Assembly: GCF_014837175.1 (NCBI RefSeq) | Contig: NZ_JACYFR010000001.1 | Coordinates: forward strand, 682,001 to 746,000 | Source of the DNA: Cellulomonas sp. JH27-2 | GTDB lineage: Bacteria > Actinomycetota > Actinomycetes > Actinomycetales > Cellulomonadaceae | DNA: 64,000 nt | Direction of reading: 5' to 3' | Part shown: one piece after another, positions 31,391 to 38,436 of the stretch | Position numbering within the stretch: the stretch's first letter is position 1 | Layout of the letters: every line of letters starts with the position of its first letter | Position numbers and translations under genes: made by a program | Notes under the pieces: model-generated | Told to the model about the DNA's origin: nothing | Database searches by the model: none | Seen by the model: the letters and a program-made list of their open reading frames with translations, nothing else

Positions 31391-32772
31391 CGGACGTCGA
31401 CGCCGCCCTGGCGCTCGCCTGGCGGACCAGCTGGAGCCGCCTCGTCGGCCTGCTGATCGGTCAGTACCAGCGCCCTGACCTGGCCGAGGACGCCGTCGGC
31501 GACGCGTTCGAGTCCGCCGCCCGGCACTGGCCGTCGTCGGGCGTCCCCACCAATCCCGGCGCGTGGCTGCTGACCGCGGCCCGCCGCCGTGTCCTGGACC
31601 GGCTGCGCACGGAGGCGGTCCACCGTCGCAAGGAGCCGCTCATGGTGGTCGACGACGAGATGCGCGCGGCTGCGGCCGCCGCGGACTCGCTCGACGACGG
31701 TGCGCACGTCGCCGACGAGCAGCTGCGGCTGATCTTCTCCTGCGCCCACCCCGCGCTGGCCGTCGACGACCGCGTCGCGCTGACCCTGCGCTTCGTCGTC
31801 GGCCTCACGACCGCGGAGATCGCTCGGCTGATGCTCGTCCAGGACACCGCCATGGCGGCCCGGCTGACGCGCGCCAAGAAGCGGCTCGCCTCGTCAGGCA
31901 TCCCGTTCGCCGTGCCGCCGGCGGAGCAGCTGGACTCGCGGCTCGACGTGGTCGCACCCGTGCTGTACCTGATGTTCACCTCCGCCTACCAGCCCGGCGC
32001 GGGTCCGGTGACGCTGCGCGTCGACCTGGGCGACGAGGCGATCCGGCTGGTCCGGCAGCTCGACCTGCTGCTGCCGGCGCGGGCCGTGCTGCGTCCGCTG
32101 CTGGCGCTGATGCTCCTGCAGCACTCGCGCCGCGACGCCCGTCTGACCCCGGACGGCGAGCTGATCCTGCTCCCGGACCAGGACCGCACCCTGTGGCACG
32201 CCCAGGAGATCGCCGAGGCCCTGACCCTGCTGAGCCCCCCTCCCTCACCCGGCCGCCCCGCCGCCGAACCGTCCTCCGCCAGCGCGCTCTCCGCTCGACT
32301 CGCGGGTTCCTCGCCGGGTCGCGCGTCGCAGCCCGCGGTCCGACGAGAAACCCGCGACCCGTCGGACGGCACCGGCGACCCGGCCGTGTCCGCACTCGCG
32401 CAGGAGTACCGGCTGCAGGCGCTGATAGCGGCCGAGCACGCCACCGCGGCGACGGCTGCGGCGACCGACTGGACGGCCATCTGCCGGCTCTACGAGGAGC
32501 TGGAGGCGGTGACCGGCTCGCCCGTCGTGCGCCTGGCGCGGGCGGTGGCGACCGCCGAGGACGCGGGTCCGCAGGCAGGTCTCGACCTGCTCGTCGGGCT
32601 GGACGACGCACTGCCGCGCCACCACCGCCTGCCCGCCGTCCGCGCGGAGCTGCTCACCCGCGCCGGCGACCCGGCCGCGGCGGCGGCCGAGTACCACCGG
32701 GCCCTGGCACTGGTCACCAACGACGCCGAACGCACCCACCTGACCACCCGCCTGGCCTCCCTCACCCCCTGA
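31387..32772 (+). CDS. ECF42-type RNA polymerase sigma factor carrying a palindrome insertion
   Basis: 461 residues. Region 2 (about 10-80) contains DLAEDAVGDAFESAARHWP, and region 4 (about 110-165) VALTLRFVVGLTTAEIARLMLVQDTAMAARLTRAKKRL. A long C-terminal part (about 185-461) with QDRTLWHAQEIAEALTLL, RLQALIAAEHA and the TPR-like ending is the DUF6596 extension of ECF42 factors. Between ALTLLSPPPS and EYRLQALIAAEH, where relatives have only a short loop, about 55 residues occur. Codons 303-327 are the family A palindrome. ECF42 factors have no anti-sigma; the C-terminal extension and YCII partners are thought to control them. Confidence 0.9.
   Translation: MTDVDAALALAWRTSWSRLVGLLIGQYQRPDLAEDAVGDAFESAARHWPSSGVPTNPGAWLLTAARRRVLDRLRTEAVHRRKEPLMVVDDEMRAAAAAADSLDDGAHVADEQLRLIFSCAHPALAVDDRVALTLRFVVGLTTAEIARLMLVQDTAMAARLTRAKKRLASSGIPFAVPPAEQLDSRLDVVAPVLYLMFTSAYQPGAGPVTLRVDLGDEAIRLVRQLDLLLPARAVLRPLLALMLLQHSRRDARLTPDGELILLPDQDRTLWHAQEIAEALTLLSPPPSPGRPAAEPSSASALSARLAGSSPGRASQPAVRRETRDPSDGTGDPAVSALAQEYRLQALIAAEHATAATAAATDWTAICRLYEELEAVTGSPVVRLARAVATAEDAGPQAGLDLLVGLDDALPRHHRLPAVRAELLTRAGDPAAAAAEYHRALALVTNDAERTHLTTRLASLTP
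32295..32366. repeat. Family A palindromic element, copy A2 (inside ECF42 gene)
   Basis: TCGCGGGTTCCTCGCCGG (32300-32317) pairs with 32340-32357 at 16 of 18 positions. It is a copy of the intergenic A1/A4 elements but sits in frame in the sigma-factor gene and is translated to a Ser/Arg-rich linker. Confidence 0.85.
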
Positions 32773-32832
32773 CCTGCCACTCGCCGCCGCCCATCCCGCG
32801 CCACCTCGCCCAGCACCGGCTCGCCGCGGTCC

Positions 32833-32900
32833 TCGACTCGCGGGTTCCATGTCGAATCGCGGGTTGTAACCCGCGACCCGACGAACAGCCCGCGACTCGT
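32833..32900. repeat. Family A palindromic element, copy A3
   Basis: Intergenic, 60 bp after the sigma-factor stop. The inner stem TCGCGGGTT-GT-AACCCGCGA (32857-32876) is perfect. The outer arms (TCGCGGG... and ...CCCGCGACTCG) are partly diverged. It lies about 100 bp before the DUF559-type gene at 33004. Confidence 0.8.
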
Positions 32901-33003
32901 CTACCGACGCTCGAGCCGACCACAGCCCCCACGAGCGCCACACCTCGTCCACAGTCGAGCGCGAGCGCCCCAGGCGGCCGCACAACGGTGATGTGCTCGG
33001 CCC

Positions 33004-33942
33004 ATGCCACGCAGACCTGGTGCACGCGCCGAGATCGTCCCGGCGACTCTCCCGACCGTCTGGCTCGCCCGCGACTGGCCGCCGACGACGGTCGCCGCAC
33101 GTGTGCGCTCGGGCACCTGGGAACGAGCCGGTCGCGGGGTGTTGCTCGACGCGTCGACGACGGCCGACCCCTACGAACGGCGCCGCGACTTGGCACTCGC
33201 GCGCGCGATCGGCGTGCACACCGCCGCGTCGTCGGACCGCTGGTTCTCACATCAGACCGCCGCCCTGCTGTGGGGGCTGCCGCTGTGGACGGCGCCGCGG
33301 GCGACCCATCTCCTCTCACCGCATCGCGCCGGCGGTGGCCGACCTGCCTCGTTACGCATCCACACCGGACCGATGAGCGACGACGAGCTGACCTGCGTCA
33401 ACGGTCTGCCGGTCACCTCACTCGCCCGCACGGTCGCCGACTGTCTCGCCACGCTGCCGCCGTTGGAAGGACTTGTCGTGGCTGACGCTGCGCTGCATCG
33501 CAAGGTTCCGGCCGACGACGTGCTACGAGCCATCCAGCTCCGCGGTCGCACCAACGGCTACATCCGGGCTGCTGCGCTGCTCTCGCTAGCCGACGACGGC
33601 GCCGAGTCGCCCGGCGAGTCGGCGACCCGGTACCAGCTGCTCCGGGCGGGGCTCCCGGTCCCGACCACGCAGATCCCCGTCAGCACCCGGGTAGGGACCG
33701 TCTGGGGAGATCTCGGCTGGGACGGGTGGCGCGTTCTCCTCGAGTACGACGGCCGCGACAAGTACGTCACGCGGGAGGACCTGGTGGCGGAGAAGCGTCG
33801 GCACGACGCTGTTGTCGAGACCGGTCGCCGGGTGCTGCGAGTCACGCACCAGGACATGGGCTCGGCGGTGGCCCGAGTCGTGCCGCTGCTCCCCGCCACC
33901 GTGACCAGGAACCTCCGCCGACGGCCGGAGTTGGCGGCGTGA
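33004..33942 (+). CDS. AbiEi-like antitoxin-domain protein with DUF559 nuclease-like C-terminus
   Basis: 312 residues. The N-terminal half reads like the AbiEi/type IV TA 'transcriptional regulator' group: RDWPPTTVAARVRSGTWERAGRGVLLDAST, then HQTAALLWGLPLW and VTSLARTVADCLATLPPLEGLVVADAALH. The C-terminal part GDLGWDGWRVLLEYDGRDKYV...KRRHDAVVETGRRVLRVTHQDM follows the DUF559/Vsr-like endonuclease pattern E(Y)DG-R-x-x-W/K. In actinobacteria this combination is common as an orphan gene of unknown function with no adjacent AbiEii toxin. None is visible here. Two family A palindromes flank it (32833 and 33946). Confidence 0.8.
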   Translation: MPRRPGARAEIVPATLPTVWLARDWPPTTVAARVRSGTWERAGRGVLLDASTTADPYERRRDLALARAIGVHTAASSDRWFSHQTAALLWGLPLWTAPRATHLLSPHRAGGGRPASLRIHTGPMSDDELTCVNGLPVTSLARTVADCLATLPPLEGLVVADAALHRKVPADDVLRAIQLRGRTNGYIRAAALLSLADDGAESPGESATRYQLLRAGLPVPTTQIPVSTRVGTVWGDLGWDGWRVLLEYDGRDKYVTREDLVAEKRRHDAVVETGRRVLRVTHQDMGSAVARVVPLLPATVTRNLRRRPELAA

Positions 33943-33945
33943 CGC

Positions 33946-34016
33946 ACGAGTCGCGGGTTCCTCGTCGATACGCGGGTTCAAACGCGCGAGTCGACGAGGA
34001 ACCCGCGAGTCGACGA
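33946..34016. repeat. Family A palindromic element, copy A4 (most symmetric)
   Basis: The arms at 33948-33968 and 33991-34011 pair at 20 of 21 positions around the core CGCGGGTTCCTCGTCGA. A third half-site CGCGGGTTC (33971-33979) lies in the loop. It begins 4 nt after the DUF559-type gene stop and could also serve as its terminator. Confidence 0.88.
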
Positions 34017-34040
34017 AGGCGCGACCGGCGTGGCACGTGG

Positions 34041-35273
34041 TCAGGTGGTGAGGAGGAGGGCCAGGAGGGTGAGGTTCAGGGCGACGACGAGCGTCACCAC
34101 CACGACCAGCGTGGCGTGCAGGCGCGGGCCGGTGCGCGCGTCGCCCATCACCGACCGCGAGCGCGTCAGCGCCACCAGCGGGATCACCGCGAACGGGATG
34201 CCGAACGACAGCACCACCTGGCTGACGACGAGCGTCCACGTGGGGTCGGCGCCGAGCGCCAGCAGCACGACGGCGGGGATCAGCGTCACCACGCGGCGCA
34301 CGACGAGCGGCACCTGGCGGTGCAGCAGCCCGGCCATGATCGTCGCCCCGGCGTACGCGCCGACGGACGTCGACGCCAGCCCCGACGCCAGCAGCCCGAC
34401 CGCGAACGCGACGCCGACGACCGGCCCGAGGGCCGATGTGATCGCGGCGTGCGCACCCTCGATCGAGTCGGTGCCGGGCACGCCGCGCAGGCCGGACGCC
34501 GCGAGCAGCAGCAGGCCGATGTTCACCAGCCCCGCGACGACCAGCGCGATGCCGACGTCCCACCGCGTCGCACGCAGCAGCCGGCGCAGCGACGGCTCGT
34601 CAGGCGCCCGGCCGTGCCGGTCACGCGCGAGCGCCGAGTGCACGTAGATGGCGTGCGGCATCACGGTCGCCCCCAGCATCGACGCCGCGAGCAGCACGGA
34701 GTCGGCGCCGTCGAACCGCGGCACCAGCCCGGACAGGACCCCCCGGGCGGACGGCGGCGCCACCAGCAGTCCCGCGAGGAACCCGATCGTGATGACCGCC
34801 AGCATCCCGACGACGACCGCCTCGAACCGCCGCTGCCCGTACCGGTTCTGCGTCGTCAGCAGCACCAACGACACGGCCCCGACGATGAGGCCGCCGACGG
34901 GCAGCGGCACCCCGAACAGCAGCTGCAGCGCGATCGCACCGCCCACCACCTCGGCGATGTCGGTGGCCGCGGCCACCAGCTCGGCCTGCAGCCAGAACGC
35001 CAGCCTGGACCGACGCCCCAGCCGAGCACCCAGCACCCCGGGCAGCGACTCCCCCGTGACAAGCCCCAGCTTGGCGGACTGGTACTGCACCAGCACGGCC
35101 ATCGCGTTGGCAACCACCAGCACCCACAGCAGCAGGTACCCGTAGCGCGACCCGGCGGTGAGGTTGGCGGCGACGTTGCCGGGGTCGACGTAGGCGATGG
35201 CCGCGACGAAGGCAGGGCCGAGCAGCAACGGGCCGCGCAGTCGCGCACGCCGGATCGCCGCGGTGGTCGCCAT
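34041..35273 (-). CDS. mntH: Nramp-family Mn2+/Fe2+ transporter
   Basis: 410 residues, 11 helices. The Nramp signature DPGN occurs at YVDPGNVAANL (about 29-39), and the metal-binding motif MPHAIY in helix 6 (about 204-209). MntH proteins import Mn2+ with protons and support oxidative-stress tolerance. The ATG at 35273 has GAAGGA 10 nt upstream. It is preceded by an inverted repeat close to a TATAAA box, fitting control by a DtxR/MntR-type repressor. Convergent with the DUF559-type gene, with the family A palindrome between. Confidence 0.93.
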   Translation of the reverse strand: MATTAAIRRARLRGPLLLGPAFVAAIAYVDPGNVAANLTAGSRYGYLLLWVLVVANAMAVLVQYQSAKLGLVTGESLPGVLGARLGRRSRLAFWLQAELVAAATDIAEVVGGAIALQLLFGVPLPVGGLIVGAVSLVLLTTQNRYGQRRFEAVVVGMLAVITIGFLAGLLVAPPSARGVLSGLVPRFDGADSVLLAASMLGATVMPHAIYVHSALARDRHGRAPDEPSLRRLLRATRWDVGIALVVAGLVNIGLLLLAASGLRGVPGTDSIEGAHAAITSALGPVVGVAFAVGLLASGLASTSVGAYAGATIMAGLLHRQVPLVVRRVVTLIPAVVLLALGADPTWTLVVSQVVLSFGIPFAVIPLVALTRSRSVMGDARTGPRLHATLVVVVTLVVALNLTLLALLLTT

Positions 35274-35297
35274 GTTCCGGATGTCCTTCAGTCAGAT

Positions 35298-35311
35298 TTC
35301 GGTTATCCGAA
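35298..35311. promoter_or_regulatory. Inverted repeat in the mntH promoter
   Basis: TTCGG-TTAT-CCGAA, a perfect 5-bp-arm inverted repeat next to TATAAA (minus strand, 35317-35312). The spacing suits a metal-dependent repressor of the DtxR/MntR family, but the sequence does not match the IdeR box I know. The site could affect the divergent GNAT gene too. Confidence 0.5.
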
Positions 35312-35351
35312 CTTTATATCGGCTGGACGCCAGTCAGCCCGCGGAGTCACC

Positions 35352-36413
35352 GTGTCGAGCATGTGGACCCTGCACGACATCGGGGACCGCGCCGATCTGC
35401 GCCCCGCGTACGTCGACGCGGTGAACGCGGTCGTGGTCGACACCTGGGGGCGCGCCGACTTCAGTCGCGAGGAGCGCGAGCTGTTCGGGCGGGACCAGCG
35501 GTACCAGCAGCGGGCGCGACTCGTCGCGCTCGACGACGACGGCTCGCCGCTCGGTCATGCGGGCCTCGAGCTCCCCCGCGCCGACAACACCCGCGTCGCC
35601 TACGTCGAGGTCGGCACGGTCCCGGCGGCTCGCGGACGCGGGATCGGGAGCGCGCTGTACGACGAGCTCGTCGCGCGTTCCCGCCGCGCTGGGCGCACCG
35701 TGCTGATGGCGTCCACCGACCACCCGAGCGAGCCGCAGGGAGCCGGCACGCTCGCGCCGCCCACGGGTGCCGGTCGGGTCTCGACGGCAGCGCCGGGAGT
35801 CCGCTTCGCGCTGCGCCGCGGCTTCCGGCTCGAACAGGTGGAGCGGCACTCGGTCCTCGACGTGCCGCTGGAGGTCGCCGACGCTGCGGGCAGGACCGCC
35901 CGTGCGCAGGCCGAAGCGGGCGACGACTACCGCGTGCACACGTGGTCCGGTGCGACACCGGCGCAGTGGCTCGACCAGATGGCCGTCCTGCACACCCGCA
36001 TGAGCACCGACGTCCCGACGGCCGGCCTGGACTGGACCGAGGAACGCTGGGATGCCGAGCGCGTCCAGGACCGTGATGACGAGCACGCCCGACGAGGTGT
36101 CGGCTACCTGACCGCCGTCGTCGAGCACGTGCCGTCCGCGACCCTCGTCGGCTACACGTCGATCCTCACGGTGCCCCACACACCGCTCTACGTGCACCAG
36201 GACGACACCCTGGTGCTGCGCGAGCACCGCGGCCGCCGCCTCGGGATGCTCCTGAAGCTCGCCAACCTGGCCCGGCTCGCCGACGAGCACCCCGAGGCTC
36301 GCCGGGTCGGCACCTGGAACGCCCAGGAGAACTCGCCGATGCTGGCCATCAACGTCGAGCTCGGCTTCCGGCCGGCGGGCGGCTCGGGCGAGTGGCAGCT
36401 GACGCTGACCTGA
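35352..36413 (+). CDS. Two-domain GNAT N-acetyltransferase
   Basis: 353 residues with two GNAT halves, as in mycothiol synthase-like proteins. The first half carries VAYVEVGTVPAARGRGIGSALYDELV, where RGRGIGSA is the acetyl-CoA pyrophosphate loop. The second half carries VLREHRGRRLGMLLKLANLARL and WNAQENSPMLAINVELGFRP. The start is put at GTG 35352, 5 nt after GGAG; an ATG at 35361 is also possible. The substrate is unknown and need not be mycothiol. Divergent from mntH. Confidence 0.87.
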   Translation: MSSMWTLHDIGDRADLRPAYVDAVNAVVVDTWGRADFSREERELFGRDQRYQQRARLVALDDDGSPLGHAGLELPRADNTRVAYVEVGTVPAARGRGIGSALYDELVARSRRAGRTVLMASTDHPSEPQGAGTLAPPTGAGRVSTAAPGVRFALRRGFRLEQVERHSVLDVPLEVADAAGRTARAQAEAGDDYRVHTWSGATPAQWLDQMAVLHTRMSTDVPTAGLDWTEERWDAERVQDRDDEHARRGVGYLTAVVEHVPSATLVGYTSILTVPHTPLYVHQDDTLVLREHRGRRLGMLLKLANLARLADEHPEARRVGTWNAQENSPMLAINVELGFRPAGGSGEWQLTLT

Positions 36414-36415
36414 CG

Positions 36416-37180
36416 TCAGATCCCGATGCCGGTGGGGCGCGGCAGTGCCGACCGCCACCACGCCGACCAGCGCGAGCGCACCTGCTCGAACGTCGCGTCG
36501 TCGAGCCCGTAGGTGGACAGCACCGCGCCCACGGTGCCGTGCGGCGGGGCGCTGCCCGCGGGCACCTCCTCGATCACCATGAGCGCGGCGGTGATCCCGT
36601 GCAGGCTCAGAACCAGCAGATCAGGGTCCTTGCGGATCAGGGTCGCGCCCAGCAGGGTGCCGTCGGGACGACGAGCCTGGACGTTGCCTCCCAGTGGTAC
36701 ACCGCGCACCCCGTGCAGGCCGACGCGGTCCATCAGCCGGTCGCGCCGGTCCCCGGCGTCGAGCCCGAACACCGACAACGTGCGCCGTTCCTGCCCCGGC
36801 TGGACGAGCAGCGCGAAGCTCAGCTGCTCGGCCGCGGCCGTCCAGACCGCGTCGCGCTCGTCGTACAACCCGTCGTACGACCCCAGCTCGTGGCTCGAGC
36901 GCGTGACGGTGAGGTGCGTCCCGCCCGGCGCCTCCACCGACGAGCGAACGGTGACGACGTCGTGCGTCGGCCACGTCAGCGCGCGCGTCGTCCCTCGCCC
37001 TTCGACGACGTGCCCCTCGGCCACCCGCTCGACGAAGTCGCGGTGGATCTCCGCGTCGAGGTCCGCCGAGTCCCAGCGGTACCAGCGGCGGATCAGGTAG
37101 GGCTCGCGCAGGTGCTGCCACACCACGTCCGGCGCGACGGGCAGGTCCATCGCAACGATCTCGCGTCTCTCCAGCGTCAT
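36416..37180 (-). CDS. SRPBCC (START-like) domain protein
   Basis: 254 residues. The N-terminal IVAMDLPVAPDVVWQHLREPYLIRRWYRWDSADLDAEI is the START/SRPBCC AHSA1-like opening, and TVRSSVEAPGGTHLTVTRSS a following strand. A second half of about 110 residues (FGLDAGDRRDRLMDRVGLHG...) has no clear match. Such folds bind hydrophobic ligands. It converges on the GNAT gene with a 2-nt gap and may share regulation with none of its neighbours. Confidence 0.75.
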   Translation of the reverse strand: MTLERREIVAMDLPVAPDVVWQHLREPYLIRRWYRWDSADLDAEIHRDFVERVAEGHVVEGRGTTRALTWPTHDVVTVRSSVEAPGGTHLTVTRSSHELGSYDGLYDERDAVWTAAAEQLSFALLVQPGQERRTLSVFGLDAGDRRDRLMDRVGLHGVRGVPLGGNVQARRPDGTLLGATLIRKDPDLLVLSLHGITAALMVIEEVPAGSAPPHGTVGAVLSTYGLDDATFEQVRSRWSAWWRSALPRPTGIGI

Positions 37181-37296
37181 CGCTCATCACCCCTGCGTCT
37201 CACGTCGCGGCTCCTTCGACCGTACCGCGCCGGGCGCGCGGTGCATCAGGTGCCGACGGGCCGAGGCCCGGCGCGCGTGGGCCGCGGGCTTCGGGC

Positions 37297-38436
37297 TCAG
37301 AGGAGCGTGACGGCCTCGGGGTCGACGTCCAGGCCGACGACGTCGTCGACGGCCCACGTCCCCCCGACGGGACCGAGTGCGGTCACGACGCCGATGCCGG
37401 CGACCTCGACCCGCACCTCGGACCGGCCACGCCGCGAGGTGACACCGAGCACGCGTCCTCGTGCCACGGGGTCGGCGGAGCGGCTGACGACGAACGCACC
37501 CTCGGCCAGCGCGAGCGTGCGACCAGCGGCACCGGCGATTCGCAGCACCGCCGCCGCGGGTGCGTCGGCTGGCACGAACGCCTCGTACCCGAGGAAGCGC
37601 GCGACCTGCTCCGACGCGGGGCGTCGCCACAGCTCCGCAGGTGTCGCGACCTGCAGCAGGCGGCCCGACGAGAGGACGGCGACCCGGTCGGCGACGGCGA
37701 ACGCCTCGTCCTGGTCGTGCGTGACGAACACGGCCGTGGTGCCGGTGGCGACCACGGCGGCGCGCAGGTCGACGGCCAGCCGCTCACGCAGCGACCGGTC
37801 CAGCGCGGACAGCGGCTCGTCGAGCAGCAGGACGCGCGGCGACGGCGCCAGCGCCCGGGCCAGTGCGACGCGCTGCCGCTCACCCCCGGACAGGGTGGCG
37901 ACGGACCGTCGCTCGTAGCCGTCCAGCCCGACGAGCGACAGCAGCTCGGCGACGCGCGAGGCGGACCCGGACGGCAGCCCGTACGCGACGTTCCCGCCGA
38001 CGTCCCGGTGCGTGAACAGCTGCCCGTCCTGGAACACGAGCCCGAACCCGCGGCGGTGCACCGGCACGCGCGCCACCGACGAGCCGTCCCAGGTCACGTC
38101 GCCCGCCGCCAGCGGCTCGAGCCCCGCGACGGCCCGCAGCAGCGACGACTTCCCACACCCCGACGGCCCCAGCAGTGCGAGCACCTCGCCGGGCGCCACG
38201 TCGAGCGTCACGTCGTCGACCGCCGCCACCCCGCCGTACCGCACGCCCACCCCCGACACCCCCAACCCCGAACCCAAACCCACAACGTCCGAGGAAGTGG
38301 TCGCTATAGCAGCCGATCGCTCGGACACTCCGCGGTATCCCAGCCCAGCGTCCGAGGAAGTGGCCGGTATAGCGACCAGTTGCTCGGACGTTGTGGGGGG
38401 ATGGGGGGTGCTGGGGGTGCTCGGGGTGGGGGTCAC
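37297..38436 (-). CDS. thiQ: ThiQ-like ABC transporter ATP-binding protein with palindrome-encoded N-terminus
   Basis: 379 residues from a GTG overlapping the permease stop (GTGA). Walker A is GPSGCGKS (90-97), signature LSGGERQR (182-189), Walker B VLLLDEPLSALD (about 201-212). A C-terminal TOBE-like domain covers about 290-379. The normal ATPase start corresponds to about residue 59 (GVSGVGVRYGG). Residues 14-52 are encoded by the family D palindrome and contain two near copies of SEQLVAIPATSSDA. An alternative GTG at 38283 would skip them. It is the third gene of the TPP-riboswitch operon, so it drives thiamine or thiamine-precursor import. Confidence 0.88.
   Translation of the reverse strand: MTPTPSTPSTPHPPTTSEQLVAIPATSSDAGLGYRGVSERSAAIATTSSDVVGLGSGLGVSGVGVRYGGVAAVDDVTLDVAPGEVLALLGPSGCGKSSLLRAVAGLEPLAAGDVTWDGSSVARVPVHRRGFGLVFQDGQLFTHRDVGGNVAYGLPSGSASRVAELLSLVGLDGYERRSVATLSGGERQRVALARALAPSPRVLLLDEPLSALDRSLRERLAVDLRAAVVATGTTAVFVTHDQDEAFAVADRVAVLSSGRLLQVATPAELWRRPASEQVARFLGYEAFVPADAPAAAVLRIAGAAGRTLALAEGAFVVSRSADPVARGRVLGVTSRRGRSEVRVEVAGIGVVTALGPVGGTWAVDDVVGLDVDPEAVTLL
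38281..38395. repeat. Family D palindromic element
   Basis: Perfect 13-bp outer arms CACAACGTCCGAG (38281-38293) and CTCGGACGTTGTG (38383-38395). Inside are two direct copies of GTCCGAGGAAGTGG(T/C)CG(C/G)TATAGC, 15-20 nt apart in register. Located at the thiP/thiQ boundary and, if the GTG at 38436 is used, translated in frame. Only one copy of this family is in the window. Confidence 0.8.

Noticed and set aside
33004..33942. Complete AbiE type IV toxin-antitoxin system
   Set aside because: The N-terminal part resembles AbiEi, but no AbiEii-like nucleotidyltransferase gene follows. It is treated as an orphan gene.
35713..35790. Possible palindrome insert inside the GNAT gene
   Set aside because: The Gly/Pro-rich loop (residues about 120-145) between the first GNAT half and the next strand looked like another insert, but its DNA does not pair with itself and matches no family.
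38436..38436. Iron(III) transporter assignment for the 37297-41270 operon
   Set aside because: The fused permease and binding protein resemble FbpABC, but the TPP riboswitch directly upstream makes a thiamine-type ligand far more likely.
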